Of a stretch of 64,000 bases of DNA, positions 32,600-42,809 are shown one piece after another. The translations under genes and the position numbers were made by a program. Below the pieces are notes generated by a model. It did no database searches. It saw nothing but the letters and a program-made list of their open reading frames with translations, and had not been told where the DNA came from. Positions within the stretch are counted from its first letter, which is position 1. Each line of letters begins with the position of its first letter. This DNA is from Cryptomeria japonica (taxonomy: Eukaryota > Streptophyta > Pinopsida > Cupressales > Cupressaceae), in assembly GCF_030272615.1 (NCBI RefSeq), contig NC_081407.1, positions 442,397,213-442,461,212 of the forward strand, read 5' to 3'.

Positions 32600-33721
32600 T
32601 GTAGAAACCTAAAAATGTCTCATTAATTCTACACTAATTATTCGTTTATTTAATCAAGTAATTCTTTAATTATTTGAGTAAACTAACCATTTCTTCTAAT
32701 CATCGCCCTTCAACACTCCTAATTATTCTATTTCTATTCTCAAATCATTTTAATCAGTTAACCATATCTCAATTACTAGTTAAATATCAATTATTTAATT
32801 AATTACAACCTTTTCCTTAGTTAAATAATCTTTATTATTTAATTAATTCTATTTCCTAAGTTTAAATAATTTCAAATAAATTATTTAAATTAATTAATTA
32901 AATTTCTCCATTTCCCCAAATTTTAATTCCATCTAATTTCATTTCATATTTCCTCAAATTCGAATTTCATATCATTTCATCTAATTCCAAATCATCAAAT
33001 TCACATTTCCCCAAATCTGAATTTCAGTTAATTTCATGTGCATTTCAGCATTCGAATGACCAAATTCAAATTGAAAATGAAAATCAAATTCAATTTCAAA
33101 TTCCTACAACACATACTAAAATCGGAAGTGATTGATCAAATCAGTTGTCTAATCAGTTAACTCAGTTAACTCATCAATCATCCTTTTTAACTCTCAAGCA
33201 CCTTTTTCTGACTAATCCATCTATTCAGTCTACTGATCAATCAATCCACTTATCTCTCCAATCAATTCAATCTGCTAATCAATCAATCCAGTCAACTAGC
33301 TAGTTTATTCAGTCTATTGGTCAATCAATTGAGTCCACTCTCCCATCAATTTTGTTAACAGATCAATCTAATAAGTTAACTGATCAATCTAAATCAAGTA
33401 TTTGTTAACTTAAACCTCCTCTATGTTGAAAATCTATAAATTCAACCTCTTTGCTCAACTCATTCTAGAATCACAGTCTTCAAACAATTGTCTAATCTAT
33501 GGAGGAATCCCAGTACAATACCTAAGAGCCACCTACAAGCACAATTCAAAGAAGCACAATGGAAGCCACGATGCAGGATGAGGGAGTTTCATTTATTTGA
33601 ATTTATTCTTATCTTGTGTTAATTTCTATTTGTTTATGTTTGAAATTGCTTTGATAGTTAAGGATTTGGTGATTCGTCCTTATTTTCTATTTCTGCATTA
33701 ATGATTTTTAAGCATGAAACA
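32600..33721 (+). repeat. 5' LTR of element A (1122 bp)
   Basis: Starts tgtagaaacctaaaaatgtc and ends aagcatgaaaca. It matches 40501-40698 plus 45802-46744 with scattered substitutions and small indels, clearly more divergence than between the two LTRs of G. Pyrimidine-rich caatcaatccac repeats fill 33160-33400. ctataaattcaacctc near 33430 may be the TATA region. Confidence 0.9.
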
Positions 33722-33723
33722 TT

Positions 33724-33741
33724 TGGTGAACCCAACGTGAA
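33724..33741 (+). promoter_or_regulatory. Primer-binding site of element A (tRNA-Trp type)
   Basis: tggtgaacccaacgtgaa follows the LTR after tt. It is nearly complementary to the 3' end of plant tRNA-Trp as I know it (about two mismatches). Elements B, C and D use a different site. Confidence 0.6.
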
Positions 33742-33767
33742 CTAACAACAATTTGAAATTTTTTGTG

Positions 33768-34262
33768 TCCCTGGAGGTTTCCATTTCTGGAAAGTCCATT
33801 TTTGGCATGTTTCCGTTTTTGGAAAGTTTCCATTTTTTGCAGGTTTCCATTTCTGAAAAGTTTCCATTTTTGTAGGTTTCCATTTTTGGAAAGTTTCTAT
33901 TTTTGGTAGGTTTCCATTTCTGGAAGGTTTCCATTTTTGCAGGTTTTCGTTTTTGGAAAGTTCCCATTTTTTGCAGGTTTCCATTTTTTGGCAGGTTTCC
34001 CCTTCTGGAAAGTTTCCATTTTTGGCAGGTTTATGTTTTTGGAAAGTTTCATTTTTGGTAGGTTTCCATTTTTGGAAAGTTTCGTTTTTGACAGTTTTTC
34101 ATTTCTAGAAAGTTTTCATTTTTTGCAGGTTTCCACTTCTGGAAAGTTTCCATTTTTGGGAGGTTTCCATTTTTTGTAAGTTTCCATTTTTGGGAGGTTT
34201 GTGTTTCTGAAAAGTTTCCATTTCTAGAAAGTTTCTTTTTTTTGCCAATTTCCATTTTTAGC
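33768..34262. repeat. ~17 bp minisatellite just inside element A
   Basis: About 29 units of tttccatttttggaaag or tttccatttttggcagg, alternating, starting about 45 bp after the primer site. The half-unit ttccatttttggaa is itself an inverted repeat. Both strands are open over long stretches because 17 bp units shift frames regularly; the Lys/Trp- and Phe-rich translations are repeat products, not genes. Confidence 0.9.
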
Positions 34263-34719
34263 AAGTTACTCATGTAAAAAAAAGAAAAGAAAAAACTCTA
34301 TTCTTTCATTTTTCTTAAATTGTAGTCTTTTAGTGTTCTATTTTATAACAGATCATTGATAAACACCTAAGCAAATTTTTGTAACCAAAGGAAGGAAATT
34401 ACGCTGGATAGCCCCCATGTGTCTACTAACGTTATTTTATCTATAGGGTTAGAGTAGAGAACTTCTTTTGGTGCTTTTAAAAAGAACAAAATCAAATTAT
34501 TTCATGTTCTTTCACAAATTGCTATAAAGGTTAAAAATGAACACCATGCCTGTGTGGAGCAACATCTCCACTTAGAATAGAAAATCATTGCAATGGAAGG
34601 ATAAAAATGACTTTGTTTTTCGTGTCTTCGAAGGGATAGGTATTATGTTCTCCCCTTCAATAGGTGATTAGAAAACTAGACCCTCTTCTTTTATGCTTCT
34701 AGTAAATTTTTGTACTTAC

Positions 34720-35230
34720 ATCCTTTAGAAGGTTTGCCCTCCCGAGTTGCCCTTAGGTCGCCATTAAGACCGGTGAGAGGGGAACGACCTAAGTGGCAAT
34801 GGCTAAAGCCAAGCAATCCAAGCCACTCTAAATAAATGTGTATGCGATGAAAATAATATGCGACGAGTGTTACATGATGTCACAACGATGTTATGTCTCC
34901 CTCAGTGCATATATGGTATGTTAAAATCTGTAGAGCATAACCTCTACAGAATGGGAGACCTCCCTTAACGGAGTGTAAAACGTTGCTGATTGTGACCACT
35001 CAAAGAGAACCCTTTCTAAACACCTTAGAAATTAGAATCCCAATTGAGTCAGTAACCAGACACTTGGATTATCACAGTGCAAGGGTGGGGAAGAATCTGT
35101 CCCCAAGACACTCACCATATATCTCCTAGGATAACGGGTCAATTGAGGAGCGATCTTCTTTGGTCTAATTTACAGAAAAAGGCAAAAAAATGAGCGCACC
35201 CTAGGGTGTGACAGAGTTGTTTGAGCTGAT
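34720..35230 (+). other. Conserved leader module of element A
   Basis: Distant version of the block at 49130-49740: gaggggaacgacctaagtgg near 34777, agaatgggagacctccc near 34959 and agacacttggatta near 35068. It is shorter and more diverged than in B, C and D. Non-coding. Confidence 0.45.
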
Positions 35231-35424
35231 GGAGTATCAAGATGTAGGTTGTGGTAATACTTGTGACCTTTTGTCTTTAGAAGAGTCTGCTTGATGTGCT
35301 ATCAAATTGCCAAAATACTATAGAAAACAAAATGGGGTTTTGAAAAATATCTCAACATTCATGAGGATTTGAAAAAGTCCTTTAAACAAGTGCTCTCTTT
35401 GTTTAGTTAAATTATTTTCTTTGA

Positions 35425-37238
35425 TTGCTACTGTGTCTTTGCAACATCAACATCAACATCAACAAGATCAAATCCCTCAACAAAGTCAATTTTCAACATC
35501 AACAAGATCAAACCCCTCAACAAAATCAAGTTTCAATATCAACAAGATCAAAACCCCGCAACAAACAAGCTTGTCAAGATCAACAAATAAATCAAACATT
35601 GCAACATTCTAGAAATGGAGAAAACATCTTACATGTTGTCATCTTAGGTCCAAACCAATCAAGCAACATCATGGATTGGCGTTATGCATTTCGTAGGGAA
35701 GGTGAAGAATTCATCCCTTTCATTCCTATTCCAACACCATCCATAGAAACCTTAGCCCAACAAATCAATACTTTGCAACAACAAATGAGAGACATGACTA
35801 GTCCTAGCAACCATAGGGGCTGGTTAAAAAACATGATGAGGGAGGTGATAACCACGAGGGAATCATTATCAAGCCAACCTTCTTCTTCTTGTGAGACCAT
35901 TCAAACATGCCAACCTTCATTCTTCAACAAAGTCATTCCTACCTCAACTCAACCAACATTAGAGTCATGTCAACCTTCTTTCAACCCAACATATCAATCA
36001 AACCAATCATATCAACCCAACATTCAAAGTACCTCTTTCAACCCAAGTCAAACCTCTTACAACCAAATCAAACCCCATTTAATCAAAGTCCAAATCAAAA
36101 TTCACACCAACCCAACATTCAAACCTCTTCTAACCAAAATCAAACCCCTTTCAACCAAAGTCCAAATCAAAATTCATTCAACCAAAATCAAACCTCCTTC
36201 ACCCAAAACCAAAACTCTTTGAACCCAAACCAAATCTCTTTCAACCAAAGTCCAAATCAACCATATCTATCCACTATTTCATCATCCCCTGAAGTCACAC
36301 AAGACCAATCCACACCATCTCTACCCAATAACACAATCTCCCAAGGGGTATCGATAGCACAAATCTAATCTAATTCAAGTCATGATTTAGAGGATCTCAT
36401 TCAAAATCCTTCCTCATCAAGTCAAAAGGTTGAAACCTTCCAAAAATCTCCCATGCAAACTCCCCCATGTCAGGAGGACAATCCAAAATTAGAAGAAATC
36501 AATCATGAAATAAATCAAGATCAAGAACAAACCTTTTCATCATACCCAATTTTTTATCAAGATCTCGTCGACCAAGAGTCTTATGACGATCCCCTCATTC
36601 ATTTCTATTCCACTCATGATAACACCCTTGTTCCGCAAGAGCAAGATGTTCTTTCAAGTACCATCCAACATCCACCTCCTAAACAAGATCCCATTATCAT
36701 TTCTCCTAGTCTCCCTTATGATTCCAATACACAAGTTGTTCATGAACCCCTTATCAATGAAATCACCAATCTAGATCATACTACACAGGACAACTTGTCA
36801 ACAATTGTATGTGCGCCATCATCAAATGCCAATGTGGTGACAAAAACAAGCATAGCACTAGCTATTGAAATCAACACCCAAATTGTTACATCATCTTCTT
36901 CAAGCACAAGCATAACACCAGCTAATGAAATCAACACCCAAATTGTTTCATCATACTCTTCAAGTGCATCAATAAAAATAGGCATAACACCTGCTCATAT
37001 CACAAATTCGAAACCAAATTCTATTTGCCTCATACACCCACACTTGAAAAACTGGGGGCAAGAAGATTTACCACAGTTGAATTGGTTTGAAAATAAGGAG
37101 GCTATAGCAGAAACTGTACATGAAAGACTCCCAGCCGCATATCCTATTGAAAAATACAAGTTCATCCAACTCTTCAAACAAAGACCAACAAATTATCTAC
37201 ACAAAGTTCATACCAACTCAATAACAACATGCACCTAA
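35425..37238 (+). pseudogene. Q/N-rich ORF of element A (frameshifted)
   Basis: Frame 1 is open 35425-36222 and frame 3 is open 35907-37238 except for one TAA at 36366-36368. The two overlap in a tandem coding repeat, so a single ORF with one frameshift near 36060-36200 is likely, about 600 codons. It has an N-terminal Gln/Asn-rich part, a short ordered region (MDWRYAFRREGEEFIPFIPI then LAQQINTLQQQMRDM, a probable coiled coil), repeats such as NQTPFNQSPNQNS, a Ser/Pro-rich acidic part, and a C-terminal region with WGQEDLPQLNWFENKE. No zinc knuckle, protease or polymerase motif is seen. It could be a Gag substitute with prion-like composition. The family is unknown. Confidence 0.55.
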
Positions 37239-40031
37239 AAAGATATTACATCTAAGGGTGGGTTCATTTCAATTTTTAGTACAAAATTTGCATATTTCTT
37301 TACTGCATTGCATATCTCCATTTCAGAGTGCATCATAGTTGCTTGCATATCACCATTGCACAACATATTGCTGCATATCATTATTGCTTTCTCATATAGT
37401 TGCATCAATAAAACATGATGATTGTCTGAGTTATTCACCTATTTGCACTGAAAGGAACGAAGGTTGTCTCATTTCCTAGATACTTGTTCATGAAGTCTTT
37501 AGGAGGCCTTTAGTCATTCATCTTCAACGTCACATTGTGATTAAGCTTTATCCTTGGTTGAGTATAAGTTTCACTATCAAGTCTTATTACCCAATATCTA
37601 TCAATTGTTATATCTCACACATAAATCAAAAGCTCTAAGTCATTACAGATACCTAGTTGGTCATGTGGCTAGTTAAAAATCCAATATTCTGCTTCAATGC
37701 CATTGTAATTGTCATACCCAAGTAGGTCTCATTACTTACAAGTCAAGGCAAGAAAATAAAAGAAAAAAGTGTTATATCAATCTCAAGGCAAAACAAAAAA
37801 AATGATATATTACTGAAATATCACGCATACAAGTGTGACAAAAAAAAGCTTGACTATGGGAACATGCAAGTAACTCCATCGGGGCCATGGACGCCTACTC
37901 GCAATGGAGCAATTTTTGAGAGATTATAGTGCATAAACTCATCGGAGCTCTAAAAGCTTTCTAGCAGCAAGGCTCTATCGAGGTTGCTTTTGAAGTCAGA
38001 ATAACTCACGTAGCTAGCCACATAGGATTCCAAGGGTCTTTGATGGTTATAAAAGTTGGAATGAACTCAATTGCACACACATGGGCAAAAGAAGATCAAA
38101 ATTTCAAGATTTGATGGAGAAGTTTTTCGTGCCTCCATTCATAAATCTTGGTTACATAGTGTGTTAGGTTGGATGGTCTAAGTCTTTTGAGAATGGATTG
38201 AACTCCTATCTCTGAAACGTTTCGTACCTTTAATCCAATTAGTACATTTCAGAATGAAAGACACACACACTCATCTTTGTTCAAATAGGAACTGCATTTT
38301 TGTCATGCATCCTGCATTAGCATAACTCATATAAAAAACTCATTGTCTCCACCGCATTATGCATCATCATGTTGTCATCATAGGTCCGCATACTTGGGGG
38401 CATAACTGAAAAAATTCTAAAAATCATAAAAAGTCATGAAAAAATCAATAAAAAACATTCAGATAAAGTCTTGAAAAAATCAATAAAAAAAAAAATCAGA
38501 TAAAGTCATGAAAAAAAGCAATAAAAAACTTTCACAAAATGTCATGAAGAAATTAAAAAATCAGAGCAAGAAAGCATGTGCCATCCATCAAATCAAATCA
38601 ACAACAAGAAAACTCTCAAAGTCTACAATCAAACTGATCACTGTCTTGTTAATCAATCAAACTCTATCAAACATCAACATGTCTTATACAAGGAAGGGTA
38701 CACTCGAAACCAGACAGATTGGTCTTATACGGGGTACTCACTCTTTGAAACCAGACATTCCTATCAATGATCACACAAATCAAAACAATGACATAGATTA
38801 GTATGACTGCTGGATTTGTCCAAATTAGACTTATCTTTATCAATTAATGGCAGGTCATGTTTCATCAATACCAAAAACATTTGAAAACCATAAAAATACC
38901 AAAACATTCGAAAAAGTCCAGGAAAAAATAAAAATCAGAAAACATCAAAACCATAACAAAAACATTCAAATACGATCCTCAAAAAAGCACAAAAACATTG
39001 ATAAAATACCCAAAACCCCTAAACATCGAAAAACTCTTAAAAAACAAATTAAAAAATCAGAAAACATCAAAAACTTGCAATAACATGTCTCGCAAGAATC
39101 GAATATCCTAGCAGCTATCCAACAAACACTTCACACGAAGTTAAACAAAGGATACAACTATCTTGTCAAAACATCTGCAATCAAGCTGATCAGTTGTCTA
39201 ATCTATCGAATCACTATAAAACTATCAACGTGATCAACATCTTGTCTTAAACAGAATCGGTACACTCGAAACCAAACAGGTCAGTCTTAAATGGGGTCCA
39301 AAACTTCTGAAACCAGACATTATCAAAATCACATCAAGCAATCACACAAAGACACAAATCAGTATGGTTGTTGCATTTTGTTCTAGTTGGTTTTATCTTT
39401 TATCAATTGGCAAAGATCATTTCTTTTAGCTACTCAAGGATGTCCAAAAAGTGACTAGAGGAGCCATAATGGGCATGATCCTTTTCTTTGTTTGTTGTTT
39501 GTGGTTTGAACCAATGAATTTTTGGGGCAATTTCTCTAGTGGGTAACTGTGATAGGAACATTCAGCTTGTGAATGCCACACACACCTTGACCCCTAGCAT
39601 GATTCCCAGAATGGAGGGTTCATTCCTTGTCTACTACGTGTTTGTTCTTTGTAATGAGATATCTATGCATCTTGGTTCCTCATGCCCTGGTGTACAAAGC
39701 TTCATTGTTACATAATAAGGGTCAATGATGAAAATGTATTGCACTACGAATAAGGACAAGAAGACTATTTACCATCAATCAAATCATCATCATATCATTT
39801 CAATTCATACCAATTGTTTCTGATCTCATCATGTTAATTGTCTCTTCAGATCATTCTCTCATCAAGCATGTTTCTTCTTGAATCAACCTTTTCAATTCTT
39901 TCCAATCATTCATTTCATTTAATAACATCTCTCTCATCACTTAATTTCAATCTTTTCATCTATCATTTCAATATTTCTATCTATCAATCAATTATTTTGC
40001 ATTACTCATCATATTTTGATCTATCATTTGT

Positions 40032-40225
40032 CTTATACAAGATTTATCCTTCCTGAAACTAGACGTGCTCATCTATCTTTGTCTTATATAGGATTAGTCC
40101 TTCCTGAAACCAGGCACGATCATCTATCCTCATCTTATACAGGATGTATCCTTCCTAAAACCAGATGTTTTGATCATTTTTGTCTTATACAGGATGTTTC
40201 CTTCTTGAAACCAGACTTTATCTTT
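40032..40225 (+). repeat. 51 bp tandem repeat, four copies
   Basis: Unit cttatacaggatgtatcctt, then cctgaaaccagac, then about 18 variable bases. Copies start near 40032, 40083, 40134 and 40184. The frame through it stays open because 51 is a multiple of three. Confidence 0.85.
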
Positions 40226-40482
40226 ATCTTTATCAATCCAATCCTATCAAATCAATCAATACACAAATCACTTCAACCATTTCTTTTCTATAATCAAACT
40301 CATTCATGTCATCAAGTTAACCATTCTTCCATCTCTCATCTAACATTCTTCTTCTTTCGAGAGATCATTCATGCCTTCAATGCACAAACAATCTCTCGAG
40401 GGGGCATTATACCCTAGTGTCATTGAGGCATACTGGGCAACAAAAAAAATCGTTTTCTTTGAAACAACGTCATTTTGACATT

Positions 40483-40500
40483 GTCTCAAAGAGGGTCAAA
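40483..40500 (+). promoter_or_regulatory. Polypurine tract of element A
   Basis: tctcaaagagggtcaaa lies immediately before the 3' LTR start tgtagacacc. The same position in B (58493-58510) has tctcaaagaggggcaaaa. It primes plus-strand DNA synthesis in LTR elements. Confidence 0.7.
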
Positions 40501-40698
40501 TGTAGACACCTAAAAATATCTCATTAATTCATTAATTATTCGTCTACTTAATTAAGTAATTCTTTAATTATTTGATTAAACTAACTATTTCTTCTAATCA
40601 TTGCCCTTCAACACTCCTAATTATTTTATTTCTATTCTCAAATCCTTTTAATCAATTAACCATATCTCAATTATTAATTAAATATCAATTATTTAGTT

Positions 40699-41189
40699 TG
40701 TTGGTGTAAATAATTATTCATCATGGATATTATTACACTTACTTAAGTTTACTTAGGATAATGCATTTCATAGTAGTTTGGATATGAGACACTTGGGTGT
40801 TTGTGCCACATTGGGATAGTGTGTGTAGGAGAAATTCCACCTCTTATGGTGTTGATCTTGTTATTATACTATCATATCCACTTATTGTGGAGTGATAATT
40901 CCACCTTCGGTGGGTGATCCACCTCATGTGAAATATTATATTATTTCTCCTACCTACCCACACCTATTTCCTACCTACCCTTGTTTCTTATTGAGCCACA
41001 TGTCATATTTGTGTGCTCATACATCCATATGGCCTTGCCTATATAAGCAGGCCTCTATTCATTGTATGGGGGATAATCCAGTTGATTGTTGATCATTTTC
41101 TATTGATGAGAATACAGTTTATTCTTGTCCTATATTGTGTCTCTATCTTGTACATTTCATTGACCTCTTGATCTTGGCAAAATCCAACA
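40699..41189 (+). repeat. 5' LTR of element G (491 bp)
   Basis: tgttggtgtaaataattatt ... aaaatccaaca. cctatataagc near 41037 is a plausible TATA box. Its differences from the 3' LTR are all single-base. Confidence 0.95.
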
Positions 41190-41202
41190 TGGCATTAGAG
41201 CC
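41190..41202 (+). promoter_or_regulatory. Primer-binding site of element G (Met-like)
   Basis: tggcattagagcc directly follows the LTR. It differs at two bases from the plant Copia initiator-Met site TGGTATCAGAGCC. Confidence 0.75.
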
Positions 41203-41567
41203 ATTGGGGCTTCATTGATTCGTCTTGAAGAGACATTATTGCAACGTCAAGAGGCAGATTTGAGGAGCATCATCATTTGGAGGCGTCCTAAACCAGATCC
41301 GACCTCGCCATTGCGTCCAGAAGGTCATTTCCATGAATTTTGGTTATAAAGTTGGCCTATTTTGGTGAGAAATTTTTTTTCCCCAATTTTGCTTATATTG
41401 TACGGATTTTCGAAATATTATTATATTTTTCAGAAAATTTTATTTATTTTTCTGAAAAATATTTTTTTCAAAAATTAGAAAGCAAAAAAAAAATCAGAAA
41501 AATATTTTGTCAAAAATAAAAAAAAACTGAAAAAGCAAAAAAAATCAAAAAAATGATTTTTTGGGGG

Positions 41568-42140
41568 GTCCGCAAACCCCCCCCCGTGACCCGCAGGTTG
41601 CAGGTGTACCTCTGTTTGCAGACTCCGTACCTGCCTGCACTGTCCCGAGCTGTCGCCGCCGTCTGCGCACCCGTACCCTCGGCTTCCGCTCCCACCGACG
41701 CCTGTAGATCTCCGCCTGTTTCCGGACCGCGTCACCTACTGCCGGAAAACCCAAGCTCCGGCATCCTCTCCAACACCGCCGCGCTCAGCTCCGGCTCCTC
41801 CCGCGAGCCGACCTCCGGCAGCGCCCCACGTCCTCGCTCGGCTCCTCGTGCCGCCTCCCGACGCCCACCACCACTGCCGGCATCCCCCGCCACGCGGACT
41901 CCAGGCTGCGAATCCACACCCGCCACATGGTAGGAGGCCACTGGCCCATGGACATACAAACTGTACACACAGTCATCCGTATGGACGCCACACAATCTGC
42001 CACGCAACCTTCCGTACAGTGACAGTCAGCATTCCGTACGCACAATCAGCCTGCCGTGTCATCTGTCCGTACGGTACGGACGCCCAGTCAGCAGAGGGCG
42101 AAGTTTTTGCGACGGTCATACGGCCATCAAATTTAATCGC
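41568..42140 (+). other. GC-rich, CpG-rich island in the leader of element G
   Basis: About 570 bp of GC- and CpG-rich DNA inside an AT-rich element. Frames on both strands are open for 90-125 codons (for example plus 41553-41933, Pro/Ser/Ala-rich), as is usual in GC-rich DNA, and none looks like a known protein. ccgtacgg-type motifs cluster at 41975-42085, with tccgtacggtacgga a perfect palindrome core. It may be captured host DNA or a structured RNA leader. Confidence 0.6.
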
Positions 42141-42809
42141 GTGACTTGCTGACGTCAGCGCCACATCAGCAGGGTTTGAAAATTTTTGGACCCCCTCCCA
42201 TTTGCATTTTTTATTTTGCAGTTCAACTTTAAATGACCATAACTTGCTCATTTTTGCTCCTTTTTGGGTGCAATTTTTTTTGAAATGGGCTAGAATTTTG
42301 TGCTCTCCACAATGGTGAAGAAATTTTTTGATTTTGATGCACGGATTTTTCAGAAAATGTAGTTTTTGGTGACTGTACCTGAGTAATCCCTATTTTTGCA
42401 ACTTCAGAGGCTTCGTTTGGGGTCATACGACCTCCTTTTCAGGTGCTATTTTTTTTGAAAGTGCGTATTTTTTCCTCTACTTTCACATGATGCTATCAGA
42501 TTGATGCCATTGTAAGTATAAATTGTACTTTCAGATCTTGACCATTTTTTACTCTCTTGGTACTTATATATTTGTTTGAATCTTAGTTAGATTCATTGCA
42601 CTATTGATTGAAGTCTCTTGTATCTCATTTGAGAAGTTGTAAAATTTGCATCATAAGTCCACTTTGCCTTGTTTTGCAAGTGGCTCATTGTAATCGCACT
42701 AAGTATAAAGTGCCAAAATCATCACTTTAGGGGGGGTACTTTGATTGAGTGAATTTGGGGGGGTGTCTCTTGTGCTTTTGTGCTCTTGTGTTCCTTCCTT
42801 TTTGCTGCT

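Larger units (their letters stand above)
37239..40500 (+). other. 3' non-coding region of element A with dispersed repeats
   Basis: No gene is called. 38400-38560 and 38860-39080 are A-rich with aaaaatcaataaaaaac units. The motif cttatacrgg ... tgaaaccagac occurs singly at 38685-38760 and 39245-39325 and in tandem at 40032-40225. Short open frames here are chance or repeat products. Confidence 0.6.

Noticed and set aside
33698-34273. Long open frames on both strands with Lys/Trp- or Phe-rich repeats
   Set aside because: They are translations of the 17 bp minisatellite; a 17 bp unit cycles through all frames and gives open reading without selection.
36583-36774. Alternative frame inside the Q/N-rich ORF
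   Set aside because: A shadow of the longer frame, without start context or composition of its own.
41475-42251. Several overlapping open frames on both strands in the GC-rich island
   Set aside because: High GC lowers stop frequency. The frames overlap on both strands and none shows a recognisable domain.
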